Shown here: positions 46,432 to 55,097 of the stretch, one piece after another
Position numbering within the stretch: position 1 is the first letter of the stretch
Layout: each line of letters starts with the position of its first letter
DNA from: Formosa agariphila KMM 3901
GTDB lineage: Bacteria > Bacteroidota > Bacteroidia > Flavobacteriales > Flavobacteriaceae
Direction of reading: 5' to 3'
Length of the DNA: 64,000 bases
Assembly (NCBI RefSeq): GCF_000723205.1
Contig: NZ_HG315671.1
Span: 508,851-572,850, forward strand
Translations under genes and position numbers: made by a program
Notes under the pieces: model-generated
Told to the model about the DNA's origin: nothing
What the model saw: the letters and a program-made list of their open reading frames with translations, nothing else
Database searches by the model: none

Positions 46432-46659
46432 ATGAAATCACAAAATGACCTTAATAGTAAAATTCGCTTGACAACTATAAAAATTCAAGAGGGACATCCT
46501 GAATTAATCACATATATAAATGAAATTCCAAGTATCACTCTTCGTAAAACCTCAGGTAAAGTAAATAACAAATCTTTAAAAGAATATTTAGACTCGTTAA
46601 AAGAAATATTAAAAAAATATTCCAAAAACACTAAAACTCAATCTAATGAAAATAAATAA
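46432..46659 (+). CDS. Small uncharacterised protein
   Basis: 75 residues, soluble, Lys-rich at the end. The segment GHPELITYINEIPSITLR followed by SLKEYLDSLKEILKKY looks like two short helices. Family unknown. It overlaps the next gene by 14 bases, so the two are translationally linked. Confidence 0.6.
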   Translation: MKSQNDLNSKIRLTTIKIQEGHPELITYINEIPSITLRKTSGKVNNKSLKEYLDSLKEILKKYSKNTKTQSNENK

Positions 46660-47014
46660 TAATTTAGGTATCTGGATGAATCACTCAGTTGTTAATTTAA
46701 TTGATTTAAATTTAAAAAGTAAATACCGTTCTATCTTATCACAATTTAATACAGGAGCCATGGAAGAAACATTAAATAAGTTGGGAAGTTTTATGCATAT
46801 CAAAAGACAACAAATGCAAGAAAAAATTTATGACAAAATTTTGAAATATAAAAATGTAGTGTTATTTAATCCAACAAATGCAAACGCAGAACTATATAAT
46901 TTCATGAACAAAGATTTACATTTTAAGAGTGTTAAAATTGATATGGTGTCATCAGATAACATCCCGGCTAATAAACAGGTAGCTTTTGTGAAAAAACATT
47001 TTGAAAATAAATAA
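46646..47014 (+). CDS. Small protein resembling eRF1/Pelota-like 'translational machinery' family
   Basis: 122 residues. Opening LGIWMNHSVVNLIDL, then KYKNVVLFNPTNANAELYNF and NKQVAFVKKHF. These recall a Bacteroidota stress-associated family (GIWxDHxxAHLI... LLFGPTxAKxELxN... QxxAFVxxxF) with an eRF1/Pelota-type N-terminal fold. The resemblance is from memory of the pattern and is not certain. Last gene of the cluster, followed by a hairpin. Confidence 0.55.
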   Translation: MKINNNLGIWMNHSVVNLIDLNLKSKYRSILSQFNTGAMEETLNKLGSFMHIKRQQMQEKIYDKILKYKNVVLFNPTNANAELYNFMNKDLHFKSVKIDMVSSDNIPANKQVAFVKKHFENK

Positions 47015-47038
47015 TTTTTAAAAAGTAGAAAGCTAATA

Positions 47039-47073
47039 TAAAAGAAGATGTTTATATTAAACATTTTCTTTTA
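47039..47073 (+). terminator. Hairpin after the small-gene cluster
   Basis: 15-bp A/T-rich stem (47039-47053 with 47059-47073, one G-U pair), loop ATATT. It has no clean T-run after it, so strength is uncertain. Confidence 0.55.
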
Positions 47074-47286
47074 TAGTTTATACGTATAAACACTACAGCA
47101 AATCGAGAGGTGTATTTTGTATTTAATGGTAAAAACTTTACAGTTTCGGATTTAGGTTTTTAAAGGTAATCTCGTTCAGTTTAGTATCTTGTTAAAATAG
47201 GTTAAAAAGGTTAAAACTGTTTTAAAATGTATTCTACAGACTAATAAAGGTGTTGATTTGTTTTCTATAAATCGAAAATAAAAATC

Positions 47287-47850
47287 ATGAAAAAATTATT
47301 ACTTGTTGCTGCAATAGCAGTATTTGGATTAGCGAATGTTAATGCACAAGACATTCAGTTTGGGGTAAAAGGAGGACTTAACTTCGCATCTATTTACGGA
47401 GATCACTCTAGCGATTATGATGAAGTAACGTCTTTTAATCTTGGGGTTATGGCTGAAATTCCTGTAAACGAAAAATTTTCATTTCAACCAGAGCTACTTT
47501 ATTCTGGGCAAGGTTATAGCCTTGATAGTGATTCTGATAAAATGGTAGAGCTATATTATTTAAATGTACCGCTAATGGGGAAATATTATGTCACTAAAGG
47601 CTTGAGTTTAGAAGCAGGACCTCAGATTGGTTTTTTACTTTCAGCTAAAGATGACAAATCAAGCGCAACAGATTATTTTAATACGGTAGATTTTGGTGTT
47701 AATTTTGGCTTAGGTTATAAATTGGATAACGGACTTAATTTTGGAGCACGCTATAATTTAGGGTTAACAGATATTAATAACGTAGATGGTTTTTCAGACA
47801 AGAACAGAAATGGCGTCTTACAAGTTTCTGTAGGATACTTTTTCTTTTAG
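47287..47850 (+). CDS. Outer-membrane beta-barrel (OmpX/PorT-like) protein
   Basis: 187 residues: signal peptide (MKKLLLVAAIAVFGLANVNA), then about eight amphipathic strands (FGVKGGLNFASIYG, FSFQPELLYSGQGYS, GLSLEAGPQIGFLLS, LNFGARYNLGLTDI) and the terminal aromatic strand VSVGYFFF for barrel insertion. It is a small integral outer-membrane protein common in Flavobacteria. Precise role unknown. A bidirectional terminator lies between it and the convergent tonB gene. Confidence 0.85.
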   Translation: MKKLLLVAAIAVFGLANVNAQDIQFGVKGGLNFASIYGDHSSDYDEVTSFNLGVMAEIPVNEKFSFQPELLYSGQGYSLDSDSDKMVELYYLNVPLMGKYYVTKGLSLEAGPQIGFLLSAKDDKSSATDYFNTVDFGVNFGLGYKLDNGLNFGARYNLGLTDINNVDGFSDKNRNGVLQVSVGYFFF

Positions 47851-47903
47851 AACCTTATAATATTTTGAAATAACAAACACATACTTACGTTTTAAGTGCA
47901 ATC

Positions 47904-47948
47904 AAAAAGCCCTAATCTAAATTTAATTAGATTAGGGCTTTTTTTTTT
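47904..47948. terminator. Bidirectional terminator between the OmpX-like and tonB genes
   Basis: 17-bp stem (47904-47920 with 47927-47943), loop ATTTAA, long T-run. Almost the same sequence as the terminator at 40203-40243. Confidence 0.92.
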
Positions 47949-47968
47949 GCAGACTTAAATTAAATCTG

Positions 47969-48700
47969 CTATTCTTCGTATTTAAAAAAGATAGGTAGGG
48001 CATAAGATACTTTAACCGGCTTACCTCGCTGACTACCAGGAGTCATTTTAGGAAGTAAACGTATTATGCGTTCAGCTTCATGTTTTAACGCTTCATCAGG
48101 ACCACGTGATCGAATTCCTGTGATTTGTCCATCAGAATCTATAAAAAACATTATTGAAACACGTCCCTGAATACCTAAATCTAATGCAGATTGTGGGTAT
48201 CTAAAATTATTAGCAATATGTTCATTTAACTTATCTTGAAAACATTTTTTATTTTCGCTTTTCGATAAATTTTCACAACCAGGAAATACCGGTATGTTTT
48301 CAATAAGAGCAAAGGGTACTTCCACTTCTTCCTCTACTTCTTCCACTTGTACAGCCTCAATTTCAATAGATGGTTGTTGAGCCTCTATAGCCATAGCTTG
48401 ATTAGATTCTGTGCTTTCTATTACCGTTTCAATTATTTCTTCAGTATTTTCTGCAATTAAAATAGATTCAGATACCACTTCTGCTACAGGTGGAGGTGCA
48501 ACTTCTGGCAACTTTACTATCGGAATATCCTCTTCATATTCCGTTTCAATATTTAAAATTTCTATGGCAATATCATCTTTATCGAAACTTTTATACTCTA
48601 AAGATTGCCAGGTAAAGAATAGCATTAAATTAAGCCCAATAGCAAAATATATACTGCTATTTCTCCCGATGTCTAAATTGGGATTTTTTTTAGCTTTCAT
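47969..48700 (-). CDS. TonB-family energy transducer
   Basis: 243 residues. One N-terminal membrane helix (about 15-32), an acidic Glu/Val-rich spacer in place of the usual Pro-Lys region (about 45-135), then the periplasmic TonB C-terminal domain (about 140-243) with FRYPQSALDLGIQGRVSIMF and SDGQITGIRSRG. The NIPVFPGCE segment (about 140-148) is the common Bacteroidota variant. It would energise outer-membrane receptors. No ExbB/ExbD or receptor is adjacent. Confidence 0.9.
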   Translation of the reverse strand: MKAKKNPNLDIGRNSSIYFAIGLNLMLFFTWQSLEYKSFDKDDIAIEILNIETEYEEDIPIVKLPEVAPPPVAEVVSESILIAENTEEIIETVIESTESNQAMAIEAQQPSIEIEAVQVEEVEEEVEVPFALIENIPVFPGCENLSKSENKKCFQDKLNEHIANNFRYPQSALDLGIQGRVSIMFFIDSDGQITGIRSRGPDEALKHEAERIIRLLPKMTPGSQRGKPVKVSYALPIFFKYEE

Positions 48701-49120
48701 GATTATGTATTTAAATTAACTATCTGATTTTAATATATTTAAGGTGCTAATTTTAATTGCAAAATAAAATGATATTTGTCATTTTTTTACGCAATTTCGG
48801 CCTTGAATTTGGGGTGAATAATGTAACGCGATTTAATGTTTAAATGGTGTTAATCAGTAGTTTGTGGAGAGTTATTTTGAATGCAAATTTGAGTTTTAAA
48901 ATATAAACATGAAATGCATACGTTTAAGGTAGAAAAGTAAAGGAAATAGACGATGAGTATTAACCGTAATAGTGTGAATTTTTAAAATGAAAAGTTAATA
49001 GTTATTAAAGAAATATGCTATGTTTAGTAGGAGATGTATATTTGCCGAATATTGAAAATGCTAAGGAAATAAAAGTGTTTTCAACATTATAAATAAATCC
49101 CGTTTAATTTTATAATTACT
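48701..49120. promoter_or_regulatory. Intergenic region with dsbD -7 element
   Basis: 420 bases between divergent tonB and dsbD. TATATTTG at 49037-49044 is a perfect TAnnTTTG in the dsbD direction, about 77 bases before its ATG, but no TTG sits at the expected distance. Nothing else recognised. Confidence 0.4.
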
Positions 49121-51097
49121 ATGAAGCATCTTTTATTTGTCCTCTTATTTACATTTAGTTTAACCACTTTTTCTCAAATTCTAGATCCTGTTAAATGGTC
49201 GACTTCTGTAGAAAAAGTATCGGATACTGAATATAATTTAATCTCGACAGCCCAAATAGATGCAGGTTGGCATTTGTATTCTCAATTTGTTCCAGATAAT
49301 GGTCCAATACCTACTACATTTATTTATGACAATTCTGAAGGTACTTTTAGTTTAGAAGGAAATACTACCGAAGAAGACGGAGTTACTGTAGATGACCCTG
49401 TTTTCGAAATGAAAATAAAACTCTTTGAAGGTAAAACGCAATTTGTACAGCATATAAAACTCTCTGAACCTGTTCAGAAAATTGATGGATTTGTAGAATT
49501 CATGGTTTGCGACGATACAAGATGTTTACCTCCAACAGAGGTAGAGTTGGAATTTATATTGGACAAGAATACAATTGCTTTAGCTGAAACAACATCTACA
49601 GCCAACTTAGAAAAAAAATTAGAAACAGATATTCAAAAAACTAAAAAAGCAGCCTCTAATAAAGGGTTATGGTCTGTTTTCTTTATCGCTTTTTTATCTG
49701 GTTTCGCTGCATTATTAACGCCTTGTGTGTTTCCTATGATTCCTATGACGGTTAGTTTCTTTACTAAACAAAGTAAAAATAAGGCTGCAGGTATTAAAAA
49801 TGCTATTATTTATGGGGTAAGCATTATTGTTATTTATGTTTTATTAGGAACCGCTGTAACCGGAATTTTTGGTGCTAGTGCTTTAAATGCTTTAGCAACT
49901 AATGTTTGGTTTAATATTATATTTTTTATCTTATTAGTAGTCTTTGCAACTTCTTTTTTAGGAGCTTTCGAAATTGTTTTACCAAACTCATGGGCTAACA
50001 AAGTAGATTCTCAAGCCGATCGTGGTGGTTTAATCGGAATCTTTTTTATGGCTTTAGCACTAGCTATAGTGTCATTTTCTTGTACAGGACCAATTGTCGG
50101 TACACTTTTAGTTGAGGCGGCATCTAAGGGAGGAGCAGCTCCAATTATAGGAATGTTCGGTTTTTCGTTAGCTATCGCTTTACCATTTGCACTATTTGCA
50201 GCGTTCCCAGGTTGGTTAAATTCATTACCAAAATCTGGTGGCTGGTTAAATACGGTAAAAGTAGTATTAGGATTTTTAGAACTAGCCTTAGCCTTTAAAT
50301 TTTTGTCGCAAGCCGATTTGGTGTTACAAATACACTTTTTAGAACGCGAAGTCTTTATCGCCATTTGGATAGCTATTTTCGGAACATTGGCTTTTTATCT
50401 GTTCGGAAAAATACAATTACCACACGATTCACCATTATCTCATATTTCTGTAGGACGATTAAGTTTAGGGCTTATCGTATTATCATTCACCATTTACATG
50501 ATTCCTGGACTATGGGGTGCGCCCTTAAATTTAATTAGTGCTTTTCCTCCGCCACAAGAATATAGCGAATCGCCTTATGGTGTAGGATTTTCTAAACTTG
50601 GCAGTGGAGTTGGTGCTGCTGCACACGAAGCGTTACCCGATGGAGCACATTTATTGGCGCCACACGATATTATGGCTTTTAACGATTATGATACAGGTGT
50701 TGCGTATGCTAAACAAGTGGGTAAGCCTATCATGTTAGATTTTACAGGTTGGGCTTGTGTAAATTGTAGAAAAATGGAACAAAATGTTTGGCCAGAGCCA
50801 GGCGTTTTAAATATTTTAAAGAATGAAGTGGTTCTTATTTCATTATATGTAGATGATAAACGACCATTAGAAGAAGGCGATATTGTAGAATCGCAATTAA
50901 AACCAGGAAAGAAATTAAAGTACATTGGTCAAAAATGGAGTGAATTACAAACCGTTAAGTATAAATCTAATTCGCAGCCATTTTATGTGATTATCGACCA
51001 TAACGAAGAGAAATTAATAGAACCAGTAGCTTATCTTCCAGATGCAGAAGCGTATCAAGAATGGTTAGAAATAGGGGTTCAGAATTTTAAAAAATAA
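49121..51097 (+). CDS. dsbD: Thiol:disulfide interchange protein DsbD
   Basis: Carries electrons from cytoplasmic thioredoxin across the inner membrane to periplasmic thiol proteins. 658 residues in three parts: signal peptide plus N-terminal Ig-like DsbD-alpha domain (about 20-160, including FMVCDDTRCLPPTEVEL), eight-helix CcdA-like channel (about 185-470) with its paired cysteines in LLTPCVFPMIP and SFSCTGPIVG, and a C-terminal thioredoxin domain with C546-V-N-C549 in GWACVNCRKM. All redox cysteines are present. Length normal. Monocistronic, with terminator after. Confidence 0.96.
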   Translation: MKHLLFVLLFTFSLTTFSQILDPVKWSTSVEKVSDTEYNLISTAQIDAGWHLYSQFVPDNGPIPTTFIYDNSEGTFSLEGNTTEEDGVTVDDPVFEMKIKLFEGKTQFVQHIKLSEPVQKIDGFVEFMVCDDTRCLPPTEVELEFILDKNTIALAETTSTANLEKKLETDIQKTKKAASNKGLWSVFFIAFLSGFAALLTPCVFPMIPMTVSFFTKQSKNKAAGIKNAIIYGVSIIVIYVLLGTAVTGIFGASALNALATNVWFNIIFFILLVVFATSFLGAFEIVLPNSWANKVDSQADRGGLIGIFFMALALAIVSFSCTGPIVGTLLVEAASKGGAAPIIGMFGFSLAIALPFALFAAFPGWLNSLPKSGGWLNTVKVVLGFLELALAFKFLSQADLVLQIHFLEREVFIAIWIAIFGTLAFYLFGKIQLPHDSPLSHISVGRLSLGLIVLSFTIYMIPGLWGAPLNLISAFPPPQEYSESPYGVGFSKLGSGVGAAAHEALPDGAHLLAPHDIMAFNDYDTGVAYAKQVGKPIMLDFTGWACVNCRKMEQNVWPEPGVLNILKNEVVLISLYVDDKRPLEEGDIVESQLKPGKKLKYIGQKWSELQTVKYKSNSQPFYVIIDHNEEKLIEPVAYLPDAEAYQEWLEIGVQNFKK

Positions 51098-51116
51098 GAA
51101 CATCTTTAAATAAATT

Positions 51117-51157
51117 AAAAAAGCATCATTAGCTGTTAAAAGTAATGATGCTTTTTT
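51117..51157. terminator. Bidirectional terminator after dsbD
   Basis: 15-bp stem (51117-51131 with 51143-51157), 11-base loop, A/T flanks, between convergent genes. Confidence 0.85.
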
Positions 51158-51181
51158 GTTTTTCTAATTTGATTTTCTGAA

Positions 51182-51943
51182 TTAGAATGCCATTAAATCT
51201 CCATATTTAAACTTAAAATTTAAATATGTTATCAGTTTTTCGGGACTAATTATTTTATATTCATTAGACGAGTTCTTGTCTAATATTGGATGCATTCGTC
51301 CAACTTTCGCCATTTCTTTTGTGTAATAATCGGCTCGTTTTGGATGCGAGTCAGCGCAGGCATTGAAAATTTCACCTTGAATATTTTTTTCAATAAAAAG
51401 CGATAGAATTTCTACACAGTCATCTTGATGAATCAAATTCACATAACCTTCGGGATTAGGAATTGTATTATGAGAACGGATAAAATTCCCGGGTTGTCTT
51501 TTGTATCCAAATAATCCGCCAAACCTAATTATAGTCGTTTTAAATTTCGAGCTGTTTCTAAATAGATTCTCAATGCTTACCAACGGACTATCGTTGGTTG
51601 GGTGCTCTTCTGTAACCACCGAATTACAATTAGAATATACCGATGTAGAACTTATATATATAACATGTTTTACAGATGAGGTTTCAATATGTTGAATTAA
51701 ACGCTTAAAAGCAGAAATGTCTTTTGATGTGATTAATATGATTAAAGTCTCAGAATTTAAAAACTCTACAGGAAATTCATCAGCTGTAATGTCTAAAAGG
51801 TAAGGCGTAATATTAAATGATTTAAGAGCAGATAATTTATCGGGCGTAGTAGTTGTTCCATTTACATTGTATCCTGTTTTTAATAGTCTTTTTGCTAGCG
51901 GTAGGCCTAACCAACCACAACCTAAAATACTGATGTCTTTCAT
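51182..51943 (-). CDS. NAD(P)-binding epimerase-like protein (YeeZ type)
   Basis: 253 residues of the extended short-chain dehydrogenase fold. The N-terminal nucleotide motif SILGCGWLGLPLAKRL (about 5-20, with GxGxxG at 8-13) is typical of the YeeZ/SDR_a subgroup. YISSTSVYSN and the following segment cover the active-site serine/tyrosine area, although the usual YxxxK is not clear. A role in nucleotide-sugar or coenzyme metabolism is possible, substrate unknown. Convergent with dsbD, divergent from satP. Confidence 0.82.
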   Translation of the reverse strand: MKDISILGCGWLGLPLAKRLLKTGYNVNGTTTTPDKLSALKSFNITPYLLDITADEFPVEFLNSETLIILITSKDISAFKRLIQHIETSSVKHVIYISSTSVYSNCNSVVTEEHPTNDSPLVSIENLFRNSSKFKTTIIRFGGLFGYKRQPGNFIRSHNTIPNPEGYVNLIHQDDCVEILSLFIEKNIQGEIFNACADSHPKRADYYTKEMAKVGRMHPILDKNSSNEYKIISPEKLITYLNFKFKYGDLMAF

Positions 51944-52137
51944 TGATATTCTCTCTTTAGAAGTTTGTTTTTATAGGTTATACAAATCTAAAACGGCTTA
52001 ATGTTTAAATTTGATAGATTTTAACCTTAATTTTTAAGAAAATCATTATAATATGTGATTTAATTTTTACTTTTAATAATCTTCAGTGTTATTTGAAGCG
52101 AATAACTGAAAATAATTATTAATAACAAAACTAACCA

Positions 52138-52725
52138 ATGGAACACAGTACAGTATCAATTAAAGACAATTCAGCAAATCCAGGTCCTTTAGGATTATTA
52201 GCTTTTGGAATGACAACCGTTTTATTAAACCTGCATAATGCTGGCTTTTACGAAATGAATTCTATGATTTTAGCAATGGGAATTTTTTATGGCGGTTCGG
52301 CTCAAATTGTAGCAGGAATTTTAGAGTCTAAAAAGAATAATAGTTTCGGAATGACTGCTTTTATATCTTATGGTTTTTTCTGGTTAACGCTCGTCGGTTT
52401 AATATTGATGCCAGAATTAGATATTTTTGAAGGTACCTCTACACCAGGAATGATTGCATATTTTATTATGTGGGGCATATTTACATCGTTATTTTTTATC
52501 GGAACTTTAAGAATAAATAAAGCATTACAATTTGTGTTTGGAAGTTTGGCTATTTTATTTTTTCTATTGGCTCTGGGCAGATATACAGGAAATCACCTAA
52601 TAGAAACCATTACAGGTTACGAAGGAATTATTTGCGGTGCATCGGCTATTTATGCAGGGGTTGGTACTTTATTAAATGAAGTTTACGGAAAAATAATTAT
52701 GCCTTTAGGTCCAGTTACTAAATAA
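52138..52725 (+). CDS. Acetate/succinate transporter SatP (GPR1/FUN34/YaaH family)
   Basis: 195 residues, six membrane helices. The family motif near the N-terminus reads NPGPLGLLAFGMTT (about 14-27), a variant of NPAPLGL. It imports acetate or succinate with protons. The C-terminus is a single conserved GVGTLLNEVYGK. Single gene. A possible TAAATTTG at 52006-52013 is too far or lacks a -33 partner. Confidence 0.9.
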   Translation: MEHSTVSIKDNSANPGPLGLLAFGMTTVLLNLHNAGFYEMNSMILAMGIFYGGSAQIVAGILESKKNNSFGMTAFISYGFFWLTLVGLILMPELDIFEGTSTPGMIAYFIMWGIFTSLFFIGTLRINKALQFVFGSLAILFFLLALGRYTGNHLIETITGYEGIICGASAIYAGVGTLLNEVYGKIIMPLGPVTK

Positions 52726-52818
52726 GTTAGATTGTGTGTTGTTTGTTTTAAAAAGGTTCATTTAGAAGGTATTCAAAATGTATTCTAGCGGTTTTAATTA
52801 ATCAATGCATAATTTATA

Positions 52819-52849
52819 TTGTACATCTAGACTGAGTAGTGTAAATTTG
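52819..52849 (+). promoter_or_regulatory. Promoter of the neutral zinc metallopeptidase
   Basis: TTG (52819-52821), 20-base spacer, TAAATTTG (52842-52849), both perfect, about 40 bases before the ATG at 52890. Confidence 0.65.
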
Positions 52850-52889
52850 GTCACAACTATTAATCAACCCAAAAAATCACAAGTATATT

Positions 52890-53795
52890 ATGAAATGGCA
52901 AGGAAAAAGGCAGAGTTCGAACGTAGAAGATAGAAGAGGGCAACAAGGACCAAGCACAGGAGGCGGCTTTGGAGGCATTAGCCCGATGTTATTAGTGCCG
53001 TTATTTAAACTTTTATTTTCTAAAAAGGGATTAATAATTGCTGGTATTGTTGTTTTACTTTCTGTAGTTACTGGCTATAATCCGTTAAACTTAATTAGTC
53101 GATTTTTAGGAGGCGGACCAATTATGACAGAAAGTTCTGCTAATTATAAACCTACTGCAGAAGATGAAGAATTAGCTGAATTTAGTACAACTATTTTGGC
53201 AAGTACAGAAGATGTTTGGAATCAATTATTACCAAATTATAGAGAGCCAACTTTAGTACTTTTTACGGGGTCTGTGGCATCTGCATGTGGTGCAGCTTCA
53301 AGTTCTACAGGACCTTTTTACTGCCCTGGTGATGAAAAATTATATTTAGATATTAGTTTCTTTCATGAGATGGAAAATCAAATGAATGCGCCTGGAGATT
53401 TTGCTCAGGCTTATGTAATTGCTCACGAAGTTGGACATCATATTCAAAAAATCATGGGTATTTCAGATAAAATGCAACAATTAAGAAGTCAATTAAGCGA
53501 AACAGAATACAATAAATATTCAGTACGTTTAGAACTTCAGGCAGATTATTTTGCTGGTGTTTGGGCACACCATTCTCAACAAATGACACAAATGATGGAG
53601 AGCGGTGATTTAGAAGAGGCTTTAAATGCTGCCAATGCTATTGGGGACGATCGTTTACAAAAGCAAGCTACTGGTCGCGTTGTTCCAGATTCATTTACAC
53701 ACGGAACTTCAGAACAGCGTATGCGTTGGTTTAAAAAGGGATTTGTTTCAGGAGATGTATCTCAAGGCGATACTTTTAGTGCTAACCCGCTTTAG
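52890..53795 (+). CDS. Neutral zinc metallopeptidase (YpfJ family)
   Basis: 301 residues. A Gly-rich N-terminus (about 15-30), one membrane helix (about 47-62), then a peptidase domain with the zincin motif H179-E180-VGHH, the cysteine-containing SACGAASSSTGPFYCPGD loop (about 131-148) and the downstream ELQADYFAGVWAH with a third metal ligand. It is anchored in the inner membrane. Substrate unknown. All residues expected for activity are present. Confidence 0.93.
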   Translation: MKWQGKRQSSNVEDRRGQQGPSTGGGFGGISPMLLVPLFKLLFSKKGLIIAGIVVLLSVVTGYNPLNLISRFLGGGPIMTESSANYKPTAEDEELAEFSTTILASTEDVWNQLLPNYREPTLVLFTGSVASACGAASSSTGPFYCPGDEKLYLDISFFHEMENQMNAPGDFAQAYVIAHEVGHHIQKIMGISDKMQQLRSQLSETEYNKYSVRLELQADYFAGVWAHHSQQMTQMMESGDLEEALNAANAIGDDRLQKQATGRVVPDSFTHGTSEQRMRWFKKGFVSGDVSQGDTFSANPL

Positions 53796-53854
53796 AAATA
53801 AGAGTTTTTATTTAGAGTAATTGAATTTATTTAAAGAATGAATTACGATTAGGT

Positions 53855-55075
53855 TTATACTAATTGTGATTCATTTTCTTTATGCTTGCTTTTCAAGGCT
53901 ACTAATCCGAAAATTGGACCAATTGCTAATATTAAGTAAATTACTGTTGGATTGCTAATCATAGATTGTAAGAAGCCTAATGTTTGAATACTGATAATAG
54001 TGATGATAAACCCAATACAGTTAACTATGGTTAAAGCACTTCCTTTAGTTTCTGCAGCTGTATTATGGGCCACTAAAGTAGAGAAAAGGGGAGAATCTGC
54101 AACCACTACAAGTCCCCAAAAGATTAGAAAAGCCACAAATATTACTTCAGAATTTATATAAAAACTAAGTGGCGAAACTATACAGCAAATGGCAGAAACC
54201 AATAAAATGTAAAATGCCGAACGTTTAACTCCAAATTGTTTAGACCAGATGCCGCTAAAAGCACAACTTAAACAGCCACTACCAATTACCAAAAAGGAAA
54301 TGAAAGAAATGTTTAATACGGCTTCAGGATGCATTTGGTTGTAGGTTTTTATGAGTATGGGTGTAAATGCCCAAAAGGCATATAGTTCCCACATATGTCC
54401 GAAATATCCAAAAGCAGCTGCCTTAAAGGCTTTGTTTTTAAATAGTTTAAACAGCACGGTAAAGTCTACTTTTATGCTCGATTTTCTAAACGGACCATTT
54501 GGGACAAAAAAGAATATTAAGCAGCCTCCTAAAACAGATAATATAGAGGTGGTATAAATTACTGTTTCCCACGGCAAATGCTGAGTAATGTTGCTTAGAA
54601 GGTGTGGGAAGGCTGTTCCTAAAACCAATGCACCAACTAAAAAACCAAGGGCTTTTCCTAAACCTTGATTATAGTAGTCAGCAGCTATTTTCATACCTAC
54701 AGGATATATTCCTGCAAGAAAAAAACCAGTTAAAAAACGTAGTATGAGTAGTAACGTTAAAGATTGTCCTTTAATAACCAAACCGCAATTAAAAAGTGCC
54801 GCTAAAAAGGCACTCACCATAAATACTTTTGATGGCGAATACCGGTCTGAAATTGTAAACACAGCAAAAACGAAAGTTCCTAAAATAAAACCAAATTGTA
54901 CAGCTGAGGTTAAAAAACTTAATACAGAAGCATCTAAATGGTAAACTTGAATAAGCTCGTCCATAACACCATTTCCAGCAAACCAAAGCGATGTACAACA
55001 GAATTGAGATATAATTATTAACAGTAAAATGTGTTTAGGAATGTATTCTGTAATACGTGTTTTAGTTCTCGTCAT
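53855..55075 (-). CDS. Major facilitator superfamily transporter
   Basis: 406 residues, about 12 membrane helices in two halves, with family-typical loops such as RFLTGFFLAGIYPVGMKIAADYY (about 111-133, quoted in part) and GKALGFLVGALVLG. It belongs to the general MFS_1 group; no close family recognised. It lies 22 bases after the start of nothing else but is in the same direction as the ABC gene upstream (55098), which it follows closely, so the two may share a transcript. Substrate unknown. Confidence 0.87.
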   Translation of the reverse strand: MTRTKTRITEYIPKHILLLIIISQFCCTSLWFAGNGVMDELIQVYHLDASVLSFLTSAVQFGFILGTFVFAVFTISDRYSPSKVFMVSAFLAALFNCGLVIKGQSLTLLLILRFLTGFFLAGIYPVGMKIAADYYNQGLGKALGFLVGALVLGTAFPHLLSNITQHLPWETVIYTTSILSVLGGCLIFFFVPNGPFRKSSIKVDFTVLFKLFKNKAFKAAAFGYFGHMWELYAFWAFTPILIKTYNQMHPEAVLNISFISFLVIGSGCLSCAFSGIWSKQFGVKRSAFYILLVSAICCIVSPLSFYINSEVIFVAFLIFWGLVVVADSPLFSTLVAHNTAAETKGSALTIVNCIGFIITIISIQTLGFLQSMISNPTVIYLILAIGPIFGLVALKSKHKENESQLV

Positions 55076-55097
55076 TTACATAATGGTATACTAGTTA

